This document shows positions 28,707 through 36,283 of a stretch of 64,000 nucleotides of DNA, piece by piece. Numbering within the stretch: position 1 is the stretch's first letter; each line of letters starts with the position of its first letter. A program made the position numbers and the translations under genes. The notes below the pieces were generated by a model that was not told the DNA's origin, did not search any database, and saw nothing but the letters and a program-made list of their open reading frames with translations. This DNA comes from Yinghuangia sp035454725 (GTDB lineage Bacteria > Actinomycetota > Actinomycetes > Streptomycetales > Streptomycetaceae), in contig NZ_JBPKBI010000009.1 of NCBI RefSeq assembly GCF_051388935.1, positions 1 to 64,000 on the forward strand. Direction: 5' to 3'.

Positions 28707-28835
28707 TTGCAAGGTTGTCAGTGTGTTCTAGCCGCATTAACCTAGGTGGGCCTCGGCGGACGGCGCTCCTCGCCGGTGCTTGTTCCAGGTCGGCGGACGG
28801 TGTCGCCGGCCCTGCACGGAAGGACGTGGACAGCC

Positions 28836-29951
28836 GTGAAGGTCGGTATCCCCAGCGAGGTCAAGAACCACGAGTACCGCGTGGCGATCACCCCGGCCGG
28901 CGTGCACGAGCTCGTGCGCCACGGGCACGAGGTGTTCGTGCAGCAGGACGCCGGGTTGGGCTCGTCCATCCCCGACGCGGAGTACGCGGCGGCGGGTGCG
29001 ACCATCCTGGCGACCGCCGACGCGGTGTGGGAGACCGGCGACCTGATCCTCAAGGTCAAGGAGCCCGTCGCCGAGGAGTACGGCCGACTCCGCGCGGGCC
29101 AGACCCTGTTCACCTACCTGCACCTCGCGGCGTCGCGTGCGTGCACGGACGCGCTGCTCGCCGCGGGCACCACCGCGATCGCGTACGAGACCGTCCAACT
29201 GCCCGGCGGGCAACTCCCGCTGCTGGCGCCGATGTCCGAGGTCGCGGGTCGCCTCGCCCCGCAGGTCGGGGCGTACCACCTGATGCGGCAGGGCGGCGGA
29301 CGCGGCACGCTCATGGGCGGTGTCTCGGGCGTGTACGCGGCCAAGGTCGTCGTGATCGGCGCGGGGGTGTCGGGGCACAACGCGGCGGCGATCGCACTGG
29401 GCATGCAGGCCGAAGTGCTGCTGCTCGACCGCAACATCGAGACCCTGCGGCAGGCCGACCGGATCTACCAGGGCCATCTTCAGACCGTGACCTCCAACGC
29501 CTACGAAATCGAACGCGCGGTGCTCGACGCCGATTTGGTGATCGGCGCGGTGCTGGTGCCGGGCGCGAGGGCACCCAAGCTGGTGACGAACGACCTGGTG
29601 TCGCGGATGAAGCCGGGGTCGGTCCTCGTCGACATCGCGATCGACCAGGGCGGCTGCTTCGAGGATTCGCGGCCGACCACGCACGCCGACCCGGTCTACG
29701 GCGTCCACGACTCGGTCTTCTACTGCGTCGCCAACATGCCCGGCGCGGTGCCGCACACCTCGACATACGCGCTGACCAACGCGACGCTGCCGTACTTCGT
29801 CGACCTTGCGAACAAGGGGTGGCGCAAGGCCTGCCGCGACGATGCGGCGCTCGCGCTCGGACTCAGCACACACGACGGCGCGCTGGCCAACGCGGCGGTG
29901 GCCGAGGCGCACGGCCTCGAACACGTCGAAACCGCCCGGTTGTTGGGCTGA
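28836..29951 (+). CDS. ald: Alanine dehydrogenase
   Basis: 371 residues, the usual length. NAD-dependent oxidative deamination of L-alanine to pyruvate and ammonia, reversible. Visible: MKVGIPSEVKNHEYRVAITP start, substrate Lys in LILKVKEP, catalytic His in LFTYLHLAAS, GAGVSGHNAAAIALGM (Rossmann loop near 175), DIAIDQGGCFEDSRPTTH and NMPGAVPHTSTYALTNATLPY. GTG start with GGAAGGA 10 bases upstream. It stands alone, with large intergenic spaces on both sides. Confidence 0.96.
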   Translation: MKVGIPSEVKNHEYRVAITPAGVHELVRHGHEVFVQQDAGLGSSIPDAEYAAAGATILATADAVWETGDLILKVKEPVAEEYGRLRAGQTLFTYLHLAASRACTDALLAAGTTAIAYETVQLPGGQLPLLAPMSEVAGRLAPQVGAYHLMRQGGGRGTLMGGVSGVYAAKVVVIGAGVSGHNAAAIALGMQAEVLLLDRNIETLRQADRIYQGHLQTVTSNAYEIERAVLDADLVIGAVLVPGARAPKLVTNDLVSRMKPGSVLVDIAIDQGGCFEDSRPTTHADPVYGVHDSVFYCVANMPGAVPHTSTYALTNATLPYFVDLANKGWRKACRDDAALALGLSTHDGALANAAVAEAHGLEHVETARLLG

Positions 29952-30702
29952 GCGCCGCGCACCGGTCCGGTATCGCAGCGGCAGTCCGGCCGGGTCGCGA
30001 CCGCGTCTCGGTGCAATCCGGGGCGAATTCACGCCGTTTTGGCGACCCCCGCCCGGCCTTCCCCGGACCGGCCGCGATACCGCCCGGCCTGCGCAGGGGC
30101 GCCGCTCCCGGGCGGGCGGCATTCCGTTTCGCGGTGGCGCGATCTGCCTGACGGCAGACCGGATATCGATGTTGTCGCCTTGTCTGCACATACGGTGTTG
30201 CGCACGGGCAGTGGCCACAAACCACATGTCGCACGGCCCGGTTCGCATGTCGCGGTGGCGGTCGGCGGATGCCGGAGACCGGTCACGATCACCACGGTCG
30301 GAACCGGTCGCGGACGTCGGGTGTTGCGGCGTACGCGCGGGCGACGCGGTTGCCGCAGCCGAGCGTGTCGCAGGACCGCACGGGGTCACGGCGCGGTGTC
30401 CGACACACCTGCCGGACGGCCGCGCACCCGCCCGCGGGTTGTCCAACTTGTCCAAGAACCATAGTGAAATGCCTCGTTGACGACCACTCAGGTTTGTTCC
30501 GTGGTCGCGGCTGACCGAGTCGGCCCGACCTGCGCAGCTTCCCACCCTCGGGCTCTTGACTGAACCGGTGCGATGTTGCATGGGTCGGGCGGTTCGCCTT
30601 GCTGCGACCATGCGACACGCCATAGAGTCGCGATCCGTCAGTAAGGATCGTCACGCTGACGAAGCAAGAAATGGCCTGGTCGGCAAGGAGGTAAGACGAC
30701 TT
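29952..30702. other. Intergenic region, 751 bp, upstream of parA
   Basis: No convincing gene. The right end has TTGTCC (30439-30444) and TAGTGA (30462-30467) with a 17-base spacer, a good vegetative promoter candidate for the parA operon, giving a leader of about 230 bases. An in-frame extension of parA to 30556 crosses part of it but is not favoured. AAGGAGG (30685-30691) is the parA ribosome site. Confidence 0.5.
30439..30467 (+). promoter_or_regulatory. Candidate promoter of the parA-scpAB operon
   Basis: TTGTCC, 17 bases, TAGTGA: both hexamers are acceptable for the main actinomycete sigma factor. It lies 236 bases before the parA start with no gene between. Confidence 0.4.
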
Positions 30703-31887
30703 GTGAATGAGTCGACATTTGCTCCCGGGGGTGCCCAGCCAGCGTCGGCCCAGGCCCCCCGTGGGTCGGTTCAGGGTTCAGGCCCTGCCGCGGAGCAGCA
30801 GGGGACGCGCGACGCCGCGCTCCCGTCGACGGCCGACCAGGCGGGTGCCCACGGCAGTGCGGGCGGCGAACAGGTCCCGGCCGGGGCCGAAGCCGACGAG
30901 TACGCGTACGACATGTACTACTACGACGACGAACTCCGGTACGCCGAAGAGTTGCGCGGGGGGCCGTTCGACCCCGACGCCGACTACGAGCCGGATCCCG
31001 AGTACGCCGCCACGCTCGCCCCCGACGCCGCGACACAGCGCCGCGAACGCGTCGGCCCGACAGGTCGGCCGCTGCCGTACTTCCCCGTCCCGGGGCCGGT
31101 CTCCGAGCACGGCCCCGCGAAGATCATCGCGATGTGCAACCAGAAGGGCGGCGTCGGCAAGACCACGTCGACCATCAATCTGGGTGCCGCGCTCGCGGAG
31201 TACGGACGACGCGTGCTGCTCGTGGACTTCGACCCGCAGGGCGCGCTCTCGGTCGGCCTCGGCGTCAACCCGATGGAGCTGGAACTCACCGTCTACAACC
31301 TGCTGATGGAATCCCACCTCAGCGCCGACGACGTCCTGCTCAAGACCATCATCCCGGGCATGGACCTGTTGCCCAGCAACATCGACCTGTCCGCGGCCGA
31401 GGTCCAACTGGTCACCGAGGTCGCCCGCGAGACCACGCTCGCGCGCGCGATCCGGCCGCTGGTGCAGGACTACGACTACATCATCATCGACTGCCAGCCG
31501 TCGCTCGGTCTGCTCACGGTCAACGCGCTCACCGCCGCGGACAGCGTCATCGTGCCGCTGGAATGCGAGTTCTTCGCGTTGCGCGGTGTCGCGCTGCTCA
31601 CCGAGACCATCGAGAAGGTGCACGAGCGCCTCAACCCGAACCTCGTGCTCGACGGCATCCTGGCCACCATGTACGACGTGCGCACGGTGCACGGCCGCGA
31701 GGTGCTGGCCCGTGTCGTCGAGGCGTTCGGCGAACAGGTCTTCCACACGGTGATCGGCCGTACCGTCCGGTTCCCGGAGACCACGGTGGCCGGCGAACCG
31801 ATCACCACGTACGCGTCGAACTCCGTGGGAGCCGCCGCGTATCGCCAGCTTGCGAGGGAGGTGCTGGCCCGGTGCCGCGCCGAGTGA
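30703..31887 (+). CDS. ParA/Soj-like chromosome partitioning ATPase
   Basis: 394 residues. The N-terminal about 140 residues are acidic, disordered and Tyr-rich (EYAYDMYYYDDELRYAEELRG). The ParA domain begins at PAKIIAMCNQKGGVGKTTS (deviant Walker A with signature Lys, about 143-157), then VLLVDFDPQGALSVGL, DYIIIDCQPSLGLLT and PLECEFFAL. It is not the oriC-linked ParA, which pairs with ParB; here the next gene encodes a ribbon-helix-helix protein and then ScpA/ScpB. AAGGAGG lies 11 bases before the GTG. It likely helps chromosome organisation with the Scp proteins (inference from context). Confidence 0.9.
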   Translation: MNESTFAPGGAQPASAQAPRGSVQGSGPAAEQQGTRDAALPSTADQAGAHGSAGGEQVPAGAEADEYAYDMYYYDDELRYAEELRGGPFDPDADYEPDPEYAATLAPDAATQRRERVGPTGRPLPYFPVPGPVSEHGPAKIIAMCNQKGGVGKTTSTINLGAALAEYGRRVLLVDFDPQGALSVGLGVNPMELELTVYNLLMESHLSADDVLLKTIIPGMDLLPSNIDLSAAEVQLVTEVARETTLARAIRPLVQDYDYIIIDCQPSLGLLTVNALTAADSVIVPLECEFFALRGVALLTETIEKVHERLNPNLVLDGILATMYDVRTVHGREVLARVVEAFGEQVFHTVIGRTVRFPETTVAGEPITTYASNSVGAAAYRQLAREVLARCRAE

Positions 31888-32522
31888 GTCTGCCGGGCGC
31901 CGACGAGTTGTTCCGTACCACCGGGGGAGCCACACTGACGTCCCGTCAGGCGGCCGACGCGGCGGGGACGGCCGACACGGCGGCCCTCGGAACCGGATCG
32001 GGAGCCTCCGCCGCCGCGGCGGGCACCGCGGCCGGCGGCAGTCCCGAGGCCAACGGCCGAGGAACGGTGCCCGCGCCGTCCGCCGGGCAGGACGGCGAGT
32101 CCGTGCCGTCCGGGACGCAGAACGCCCCGTCCCACGAACAGGAACCGGCCGCTCCGGCCGCCCCGGAACCGCGGGCCGTACAGGGGGCCGTACCGGCTCC
32201 CGCCCGCGAGCCGGGCAGCGCCCCGCCGCCCGCCGCGGCGCCCGCACAACGCGGCTCGGCTCCGCGGCGAGGCCGGGCCCCGCGGCGCCCCAGCGGCCGC
32301 GAGCGCCACGACGAGAAGATCACCGTGTACGTGTCGGCCGAGGAGCTGATGGACCTCGAACACGCACGGCTCACACTGCGCGGCGACTTCGGGCTCGCCG
32401 TGGACCGGGGCCGGATAGTGCGTGAAGCCATCGCCGTCGTGCTGGCCGACCTGGAAGCGCGCGGCGAAGCGAGCATTTTGGTGCGCCGCCTGCGCGGCGG
32501 GGCCGGGCCGGGCGGCCACTGA
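31872..32522 (+). CDS. Ribbon-helix-helix-like protein downstream of ParA
   Basis: 216 residues. It starts PRRVSLPGADELFRTTGG, followed by about 120 low-complexity Ala/Pro/Gly residues and a basic patch (RRGRAPRRPSGRERHD). The C-terminal part (about 151-205: KITVYVSAEELMDLEHARL, then REAIAVVLADLEARGE) fits a CopG/ribbon-helix-helix DNA-binding fold. The GTG at 31872 overlaps the parA end by 16 bases and has GGGAGG upstream; GTG 31884 is an alternative. Small RHH proteins act as centromere binders with ParA in plasmids (ParG, Omega); an analogous role here is inference. Confidence 0.8.
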   Translation: MPRRVSLPGADELFRTTGGATLTSRQAADAAGTADTAALGTGSGASAAAAGTAAGGSPEANGRGTVPAPSAGQDGESVPSGTQNAPSHEQEPAAPAAPEPRAVQGAVPAPAREPGSAPPPAAAPAQRGSAPRRGRAPRRPSGRERHDEKITVYVSAEELMDLEHARLTLRGDFGLAVDRGRIVREAIAVVLADLEARGEASILVRRLRGGAGPGGH

Positions 32523-32728
32523 TCCGACATCATCCGGGCCGTGCCATGGGCGGCACATGCGGGTTGCCATCGCCACATCGGTGACCGGGGACGGGATCGC
32601 GGCCGAGTCGGACGACTCGGCGGCGGATCCGCCCCCGGTCACCGGCGTTTTGGGCAAAAAGTGAAAAACTGGCGCGGACGGCGGGGCGACCTGCCGCTTT
32701 CGTCCCCCGCCCAGCACCATGGAACGCG

Positions 32729-33952
32729 ATGTCCACTCCGAACCCCCGCCCGCGCCCCCGCCGAAACCTCGGCCGAGGCGGCGCGTTCGCCGTCCCGGCG
32801 CAGACGGGGGAACCGGAAGCCGAACAGCGCCCGGAAACGCCGGCGGCGGCGGGCCCACCAACGGCTTCGGCGCCGGCCCCGGCAGCGGAGGAAGCGCCGA
32901 CGACCGGCGGTGAAGACGAACCCGAGTCCATTGGTGGCGCTTCGCCCGCGAACGACCGGGCCGCGAGGGGCACCTCACGCGGCACGACCGCCGCCGCCGC
33001 GACCGACGGACCCGACGGACCCGACGGACCCGACGAAGGCGACGCCGCAGTCAGCCTGCTCACCGGTGCCGCCGCGTCCCCCGGCCCCGCCGAGCCGGTC
33101 ACGGGAAGCGCCCGCCACGACGGATTCGCCGTGCGCCTCGACAACTTCGAGGGGCCGTTCGACCTCCTCCTCAGCCTGATCGCCAAGCACAAGCTCGACG
33201 TGACCGAAGTGTCGTTGTCCAAGGTCACCGACGAGTTCATCGCGTACATCCGGGCCCAGGGCCCCGACTGGGACCTGGGTGTGGCCACGGAGTTCCTGGT
33301 CGTCGCCGCGACGCTGCTCGATCTCAAGGCCGCTCGGCTGCTGCCCGTCGCCGAGATAGAGGACGAGGAGGACCTCGCGCTGCTGGAGGCCCGCGACCTG
33401 CTGTTCGCGCGTTTGCTGCAGTACCGCGCGTACAAGGAGATCGCGGCGATCTTCGACGAGTGCTGGGCGGTGGAAGGCCGCCGCTACCCGCGCGACGTGC
33501 CGCTGGAGGAGCGGTACACCGGCATGCTGCCCGAGCTGGTCCTCGATGTGGATCCGGAGAAGTTCGCGCGCCTCGCGGCCCGGGCGATGACGCCCAAGAG
33601 CCCCAAGGTGGTCTCGATCGAGCACATCCACGTCCCCAGGGTCAGCGTCCGCGAGCAGTCCGCGATCGTCGTCGAACGCCTGCGCGCACACGGGGCGTTG
33701 ACGTTCCGGGCGCTGATCGCCGACTGCCCCGACAACCTGCACGTCATCGCGCGTTTCCTGTGTTTGCTCGAACTCTTCCGCGAGGCCGCTGTCGGGTTCG
33801 ACCAGGTCGAGGCGCTCGGCGAACTGCACGTGCGGTGGACCGGCGGCGAGGAGGACGCGCCCGAAGTTGGCGCCGAGTTCGACGAACAGGACGGGACGGA
33901 CGGGCGTACGGACACGACCGGTGCCGACGACGTGGAGGAGTCGCAGGAATGA
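32729..33952 (+). CDS. scpA: Segregation and condensation protein A
   Basis: 407 residues. The first about 130 are low-complexity Pro/Ala/Asp-rich, including DGPDGPDGPDEGD. The kleisin core starts at FAVRLDNFEGPFDLLLSLIAKHKLDVTEVSLSKVTDEF and continues through FLVVAATLLDLKAARLLP to the C-terminal winged helix (SIEHIHVPRVSVREQ, ALIADCPDNLHVIARFLCLLELFRE). It bridges SMC heads together with ScpB. The ATG at 32729 has only a weak GGAA site. The stop overlaps scpB as ATGA. Confidence 0.94.
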   Translation: MSTPNPRPRPRRNLGRGGAFAVPAQTGEPEAEQRPETPAAAGPPTASAPAPAAEEAPTTGGEDEPESIGGASPANDRAARGTSRGTTAAAATDGPDGPDGPDEGDAAVSLLTGAAASPGPAEPVTGSARHDGFAVRLDNFEGPFDLLLSLIAKHKLDVTEVSLSKVTDEFIAYIRAQGPDWDLGVATEFLVVAATLLDLKAARLLPVAEIEDEEDLALLEARDLLFARLLQYRAYKEIAAIFDECWAVEGRRYPRDVPLEERYTGMLPELVLDVDPEKFARLAARAMTPKSPKVVSIEHIHVPRVSVREQSAIVVERLRAHGALTFRALIADCPDNLHVIARFLCLLELFREAAVGFDQVEALGELHVRWTGGEEDAPEVGAEFDEQDGTDGRTDTTGADDVEESQE

Positions 33953-34959
33953 CCGACGACGGGTTCTGGGTCGAGCCGCCGGACGAGGCCGCTCCGGAGA
34001 CGGGCGGCGCCGAGTCGTCGGCGACGGAGACCGCCGCGCTTCCGACGCAGCGCGAGCACGGGCCGGCCGGCGCCCCCGCCGAGACTGCACCCGAGACTGC
34101 ACCCGACACCGAACCCGAGGCCGCAGCCGGAACCACGGACGACGGCCCCGGTCTCAACCCGGGCCTCCTCAAGCCGAGGCTCGAAGCCGTCCTGATGGTC
34201 GTCGAGAACCCGGTTCCCGACGTCGTGCTCGCGCAGGTTCTCGAAGAGCCCACGGAGGCCGTCGTCACCGCGCTGCGCGAGTTGTCCGCCGAGTACACCG
34301 CGCACGGCCGCGGCTTCGACCTGCGCCAGGTCGCCGGGGGCTGGCGCTTCTACACGCGGCCGGAACACGCCGAGGCCGTCGAGAAGTTCGTTCTCGACGG
34401 CCAGCGGTCCAAGCTCACCCAGGCGGCGCTGGAGACGCTCGCGGTGGTTGCGTACCGGCAGCCGGTCAGCCGCAGCCGTATCTCGGCGGTACGCGGCGTC
34501 AACTGCGACGGCGTGATGCGCACGCTGCTGGCCCGCGGCCTGGTCGAGGAATACGGCGTCGAACCGGAGTCGGGCGCTTTCCTCTACCGCACCACCGACT
34601 TCTTCCTGGAGCGCATGGGCCTCGTCAGCCTCGACGAACTGCCCGAACTCGCACCCTTCCTGCCCGAGGTCGACGCGCTCGAAGCGGAGACCGAAGGCGG
34701 GCTCGACGGCTTCCCTCAGACCTCGCGGCGGGGGCCGGTGGCAGTCGAGGGGGCGGAAACCGGGGATACTGGTCGGGAAGACCCCGCGGCGACGGCCGCC
34801 GAGGACAACCGCGACGCCCGCAACGGGGTCGACGGCGCTCCCGCAGACCCCGTCCCCGCGGCCGACGACCCCACCGACACCACCGGTCCCCACGCCGGGC
34901 CGCCCGCAGCAACACCGGGCGAGGCCGACGAGGCCGGTCAGACGACTACGGACGATTGA
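33949..34959 (+). CDS. scpB: Segregation and condensation protein B
   Basis: 336 residues. The core (about 68-250) has two winged helices: LKPRLEAVLMVVENPVPDVVLAQVL, GFDLRQVAGGWRFYTRPEH, LTQAALETLAVVAYRQPVSRS, RGVNCDGVMRTLLARGLVEE, YRTTDFFLERMGL. Both ends carry long acidic Ala/Pro/Asp-rich extensions; the N-terminal one contains a short ETAPETAPDTEPE repeat. ATGA overlap with scpA, and its TGA overlaps the next ATG by one base, so the three genes are translationally linked. Confidence 0.94.
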   Translation: MTDDGFWVEPPDEAAPETGGAESSATETAALPTQREHGPAGAPAETAPETAPDTEPEAAAGTTDDGPGLNPGLLKPRLEAVLMVVENPVPDVVLAQVLEEPTEAVVTALRELSAEYTAHGRGFDLRQVAGGWRFYTRPEHAEAVEKFVLDGQRSKLTQAALETLAVVAYRQPVSRSRISAVRGVNCDGVMRTLLARGLVEEYGVEPESGAFLYRTTDFFLERMGLVSLDELPELAPFLPEVDALEAETEGGLDGFPQTSRRGPVAVEGAETGDTGREDPAATAAEDNRDARNGVDGAPADPVPAADDPTDTTGPHAGPPAATPGEADEAGQTTTDD

Positions 34960-35915
34960 TGGCTGGCACAGGCAGGCAGGGCTCCGGCCGAGGGAACTAC
35001 CGCGGCGCGGGCAACAACCGCGACGAGCGGTCGGGCGCGTCGCGAGGCGGCGGCGCCGGGCGGGGCACGGGCGGCCGTGGCGGTGCCGGCGGGCGCGGCG
35101 GAGCGTACGGCCCCCAGCGGTCCGGGACCGGGCGGCCGGACCGGCGTCCGACGACCGTGCGCGAGGGGGAGCGCACCGCGCGCGAGGAGCAGGAGGGCGT
35201 GCGGCTCCAGAAGGTCATGGCACAGGCCGGCATCGGCAGCCGCCGGGCCTGTGAGGAGCTCATCGAGCTGGGCCGCGTCGAGGTCGACGGCCGTGTCGTC
35301 CGCGAGCAGGGCCTGCGGGTCGACCCGGCGAAGGTCGAGATCAAGGTCGACGGCCTGCGCATCCCGACGAGCAGCGGCGAGGTCTACATCGCGCTGAACA
35401 AACCGTCCGGGGTGGTGTCGACGATGCACGACCCGGAGGGACGTCCCACGCTTGCCGAGTACGTGACCGACCACGAGCAGCGGCTCTTCCACGTCGGGCG
35501 GCTCGACACCGAGACCGAGGGCCTGATCCTCCTCACCAACCACGGCGAGCTGTCGAACCGGCTCACGCACCCGCGCTACGAGGTCCGCAAGACGTACCTC
35601 GCCCAGATCCAGGGCCCCATCCCGCGCGACCTCGGCAAGCGCCTCAAGGAGGGCGTCGAACTCGACGACGGGCTGGCCCGCGCGGACAGCTTCCGGATCA
35701 TCGACCAGCTCGGCAAGACGTACATGGTCGAGGTGGTCCTCCACGAGGGCCGCAAGCACATCGTGCGGCGCATGCTCGCCGAACTCGGCTTCCCCGTCGA
35801 GCGGTTGGTCCGCACGAAGTTCGGCCCGATCCAGCTCGGCGACCAGCGGCCGGGCCGCACACGGCGGCTGTCGAACGAGGAGATCGGCCTGCTGTTCCGC
35901 GAGGTCGGGCTGTAG
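34959..35915 (+). CDS. RsuA/RluB-type pseudouridine synthase
   Basis: 318 residues. A Gly/Arg-rich tail (1-70) precedes an S4 domain (about 78-125, VRLQKVMAQAGIGSRRACEEL, then GRVEVDGRVV) and the catalytic domain: ALNKPSGVVST, GRLDTETEGLILLTNHGEL with the catalytic Asp near 183, RKTYLAQIQGP, VVLHEGRKHIVRRMLAELG. It isomerises a uridine in 16S or 23S rRNA; RluB-like specificity is likely because of the scpB neighbour, a linkage common across bacteria. Bases 35388-35470 are the source or sister of the fragment at 26158. Confidence 0.93.
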   Translation: MAGTGRQGSGRGNYRGAGNNRDERSGASRGGGAGRGTGGRGGAGGRGGAYGPQRSGTGRPDRRPTTVREGERTAREEQEGVRLQKVMAQAGIGSRRACEELIELGRVEVDGRVVREQGLRVDPAKVEIKVDGLRIPTSSGEVYIALNKPSGVVSTMHDPEGRPTLAEYVTDHEQRLFHVGRLDTETEGLILLTNHGELSNRLTHPRYEVRKTYLAQIQGPIPRDLGKRLKEGVELDDGLARADSFRIIDQLGKTYMVEVVLHEGRKHIVRRMLAELGFPVERLVRTKFGPIQLGDQRPGRTRRLSNEEIGLLFREVGL

Positions 35916-36283
35916 AGCCGACGCCCTTCGCTCCGAGCGGGGGTGACGCGGTGGTGACTCTCCGGCGTGGTGCCTCGTCACGGCGAAGACGCCCGTGCCG
36001 AGACCGCCGGTGGGATCGAAGCCGACCGGGTCGGTGACGGGTCGGTGACGGATCCGTGACGCCGAGGATCCGAAACCCTGCGGTGAGCGGCCGTCGGCGG
36101 AACAATCCGTGGTGGTTCGTACCTGCGGAATTCCCGAGGCGGGCGTTTTCGGTGCTGTCCGCGTCGCGCAGTCGCGTTGTGTCGTCGAGGCGGCTGCGGT
36201 GCCGGGCTCCCGGCTGCTAGAACGTTGCCAGGGTGCTGCTCCGCGTCGGGGCCGAACCCGGGGCGAGCGGTGCTGGGGGTGGC
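35916..36283. promoter_or_regulatory. Intergenic region, 368 bp, with phased 11-bp repeats
   Basis: Separates the scp/pseudouridine synthase block from the tandem paralogue pair. Three directly adjacent 11-bp units lie at 36028-36060. GGGGGTGG near 36274-36281 is the likely ribosome site for the next gene. No gene is seen. Confidence 0.5.
36028..36060. repeat. Three 11-bp direct repeats (GGGTCGGTGAC type)
   Basis: GGGTCGGTGAC at 36028-36038 and 36039-36049 are identical; GGATCCGTGAC at 36050-36060 differs at three positions. On the minus strand each unit carries GTCAC. Eleven-base spacing puts each unit on the same DNA face, as in PhoP boxes of Streptomyces, whose core is GTTCACC rather than GTCACCG. 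Confidence 0.75.
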
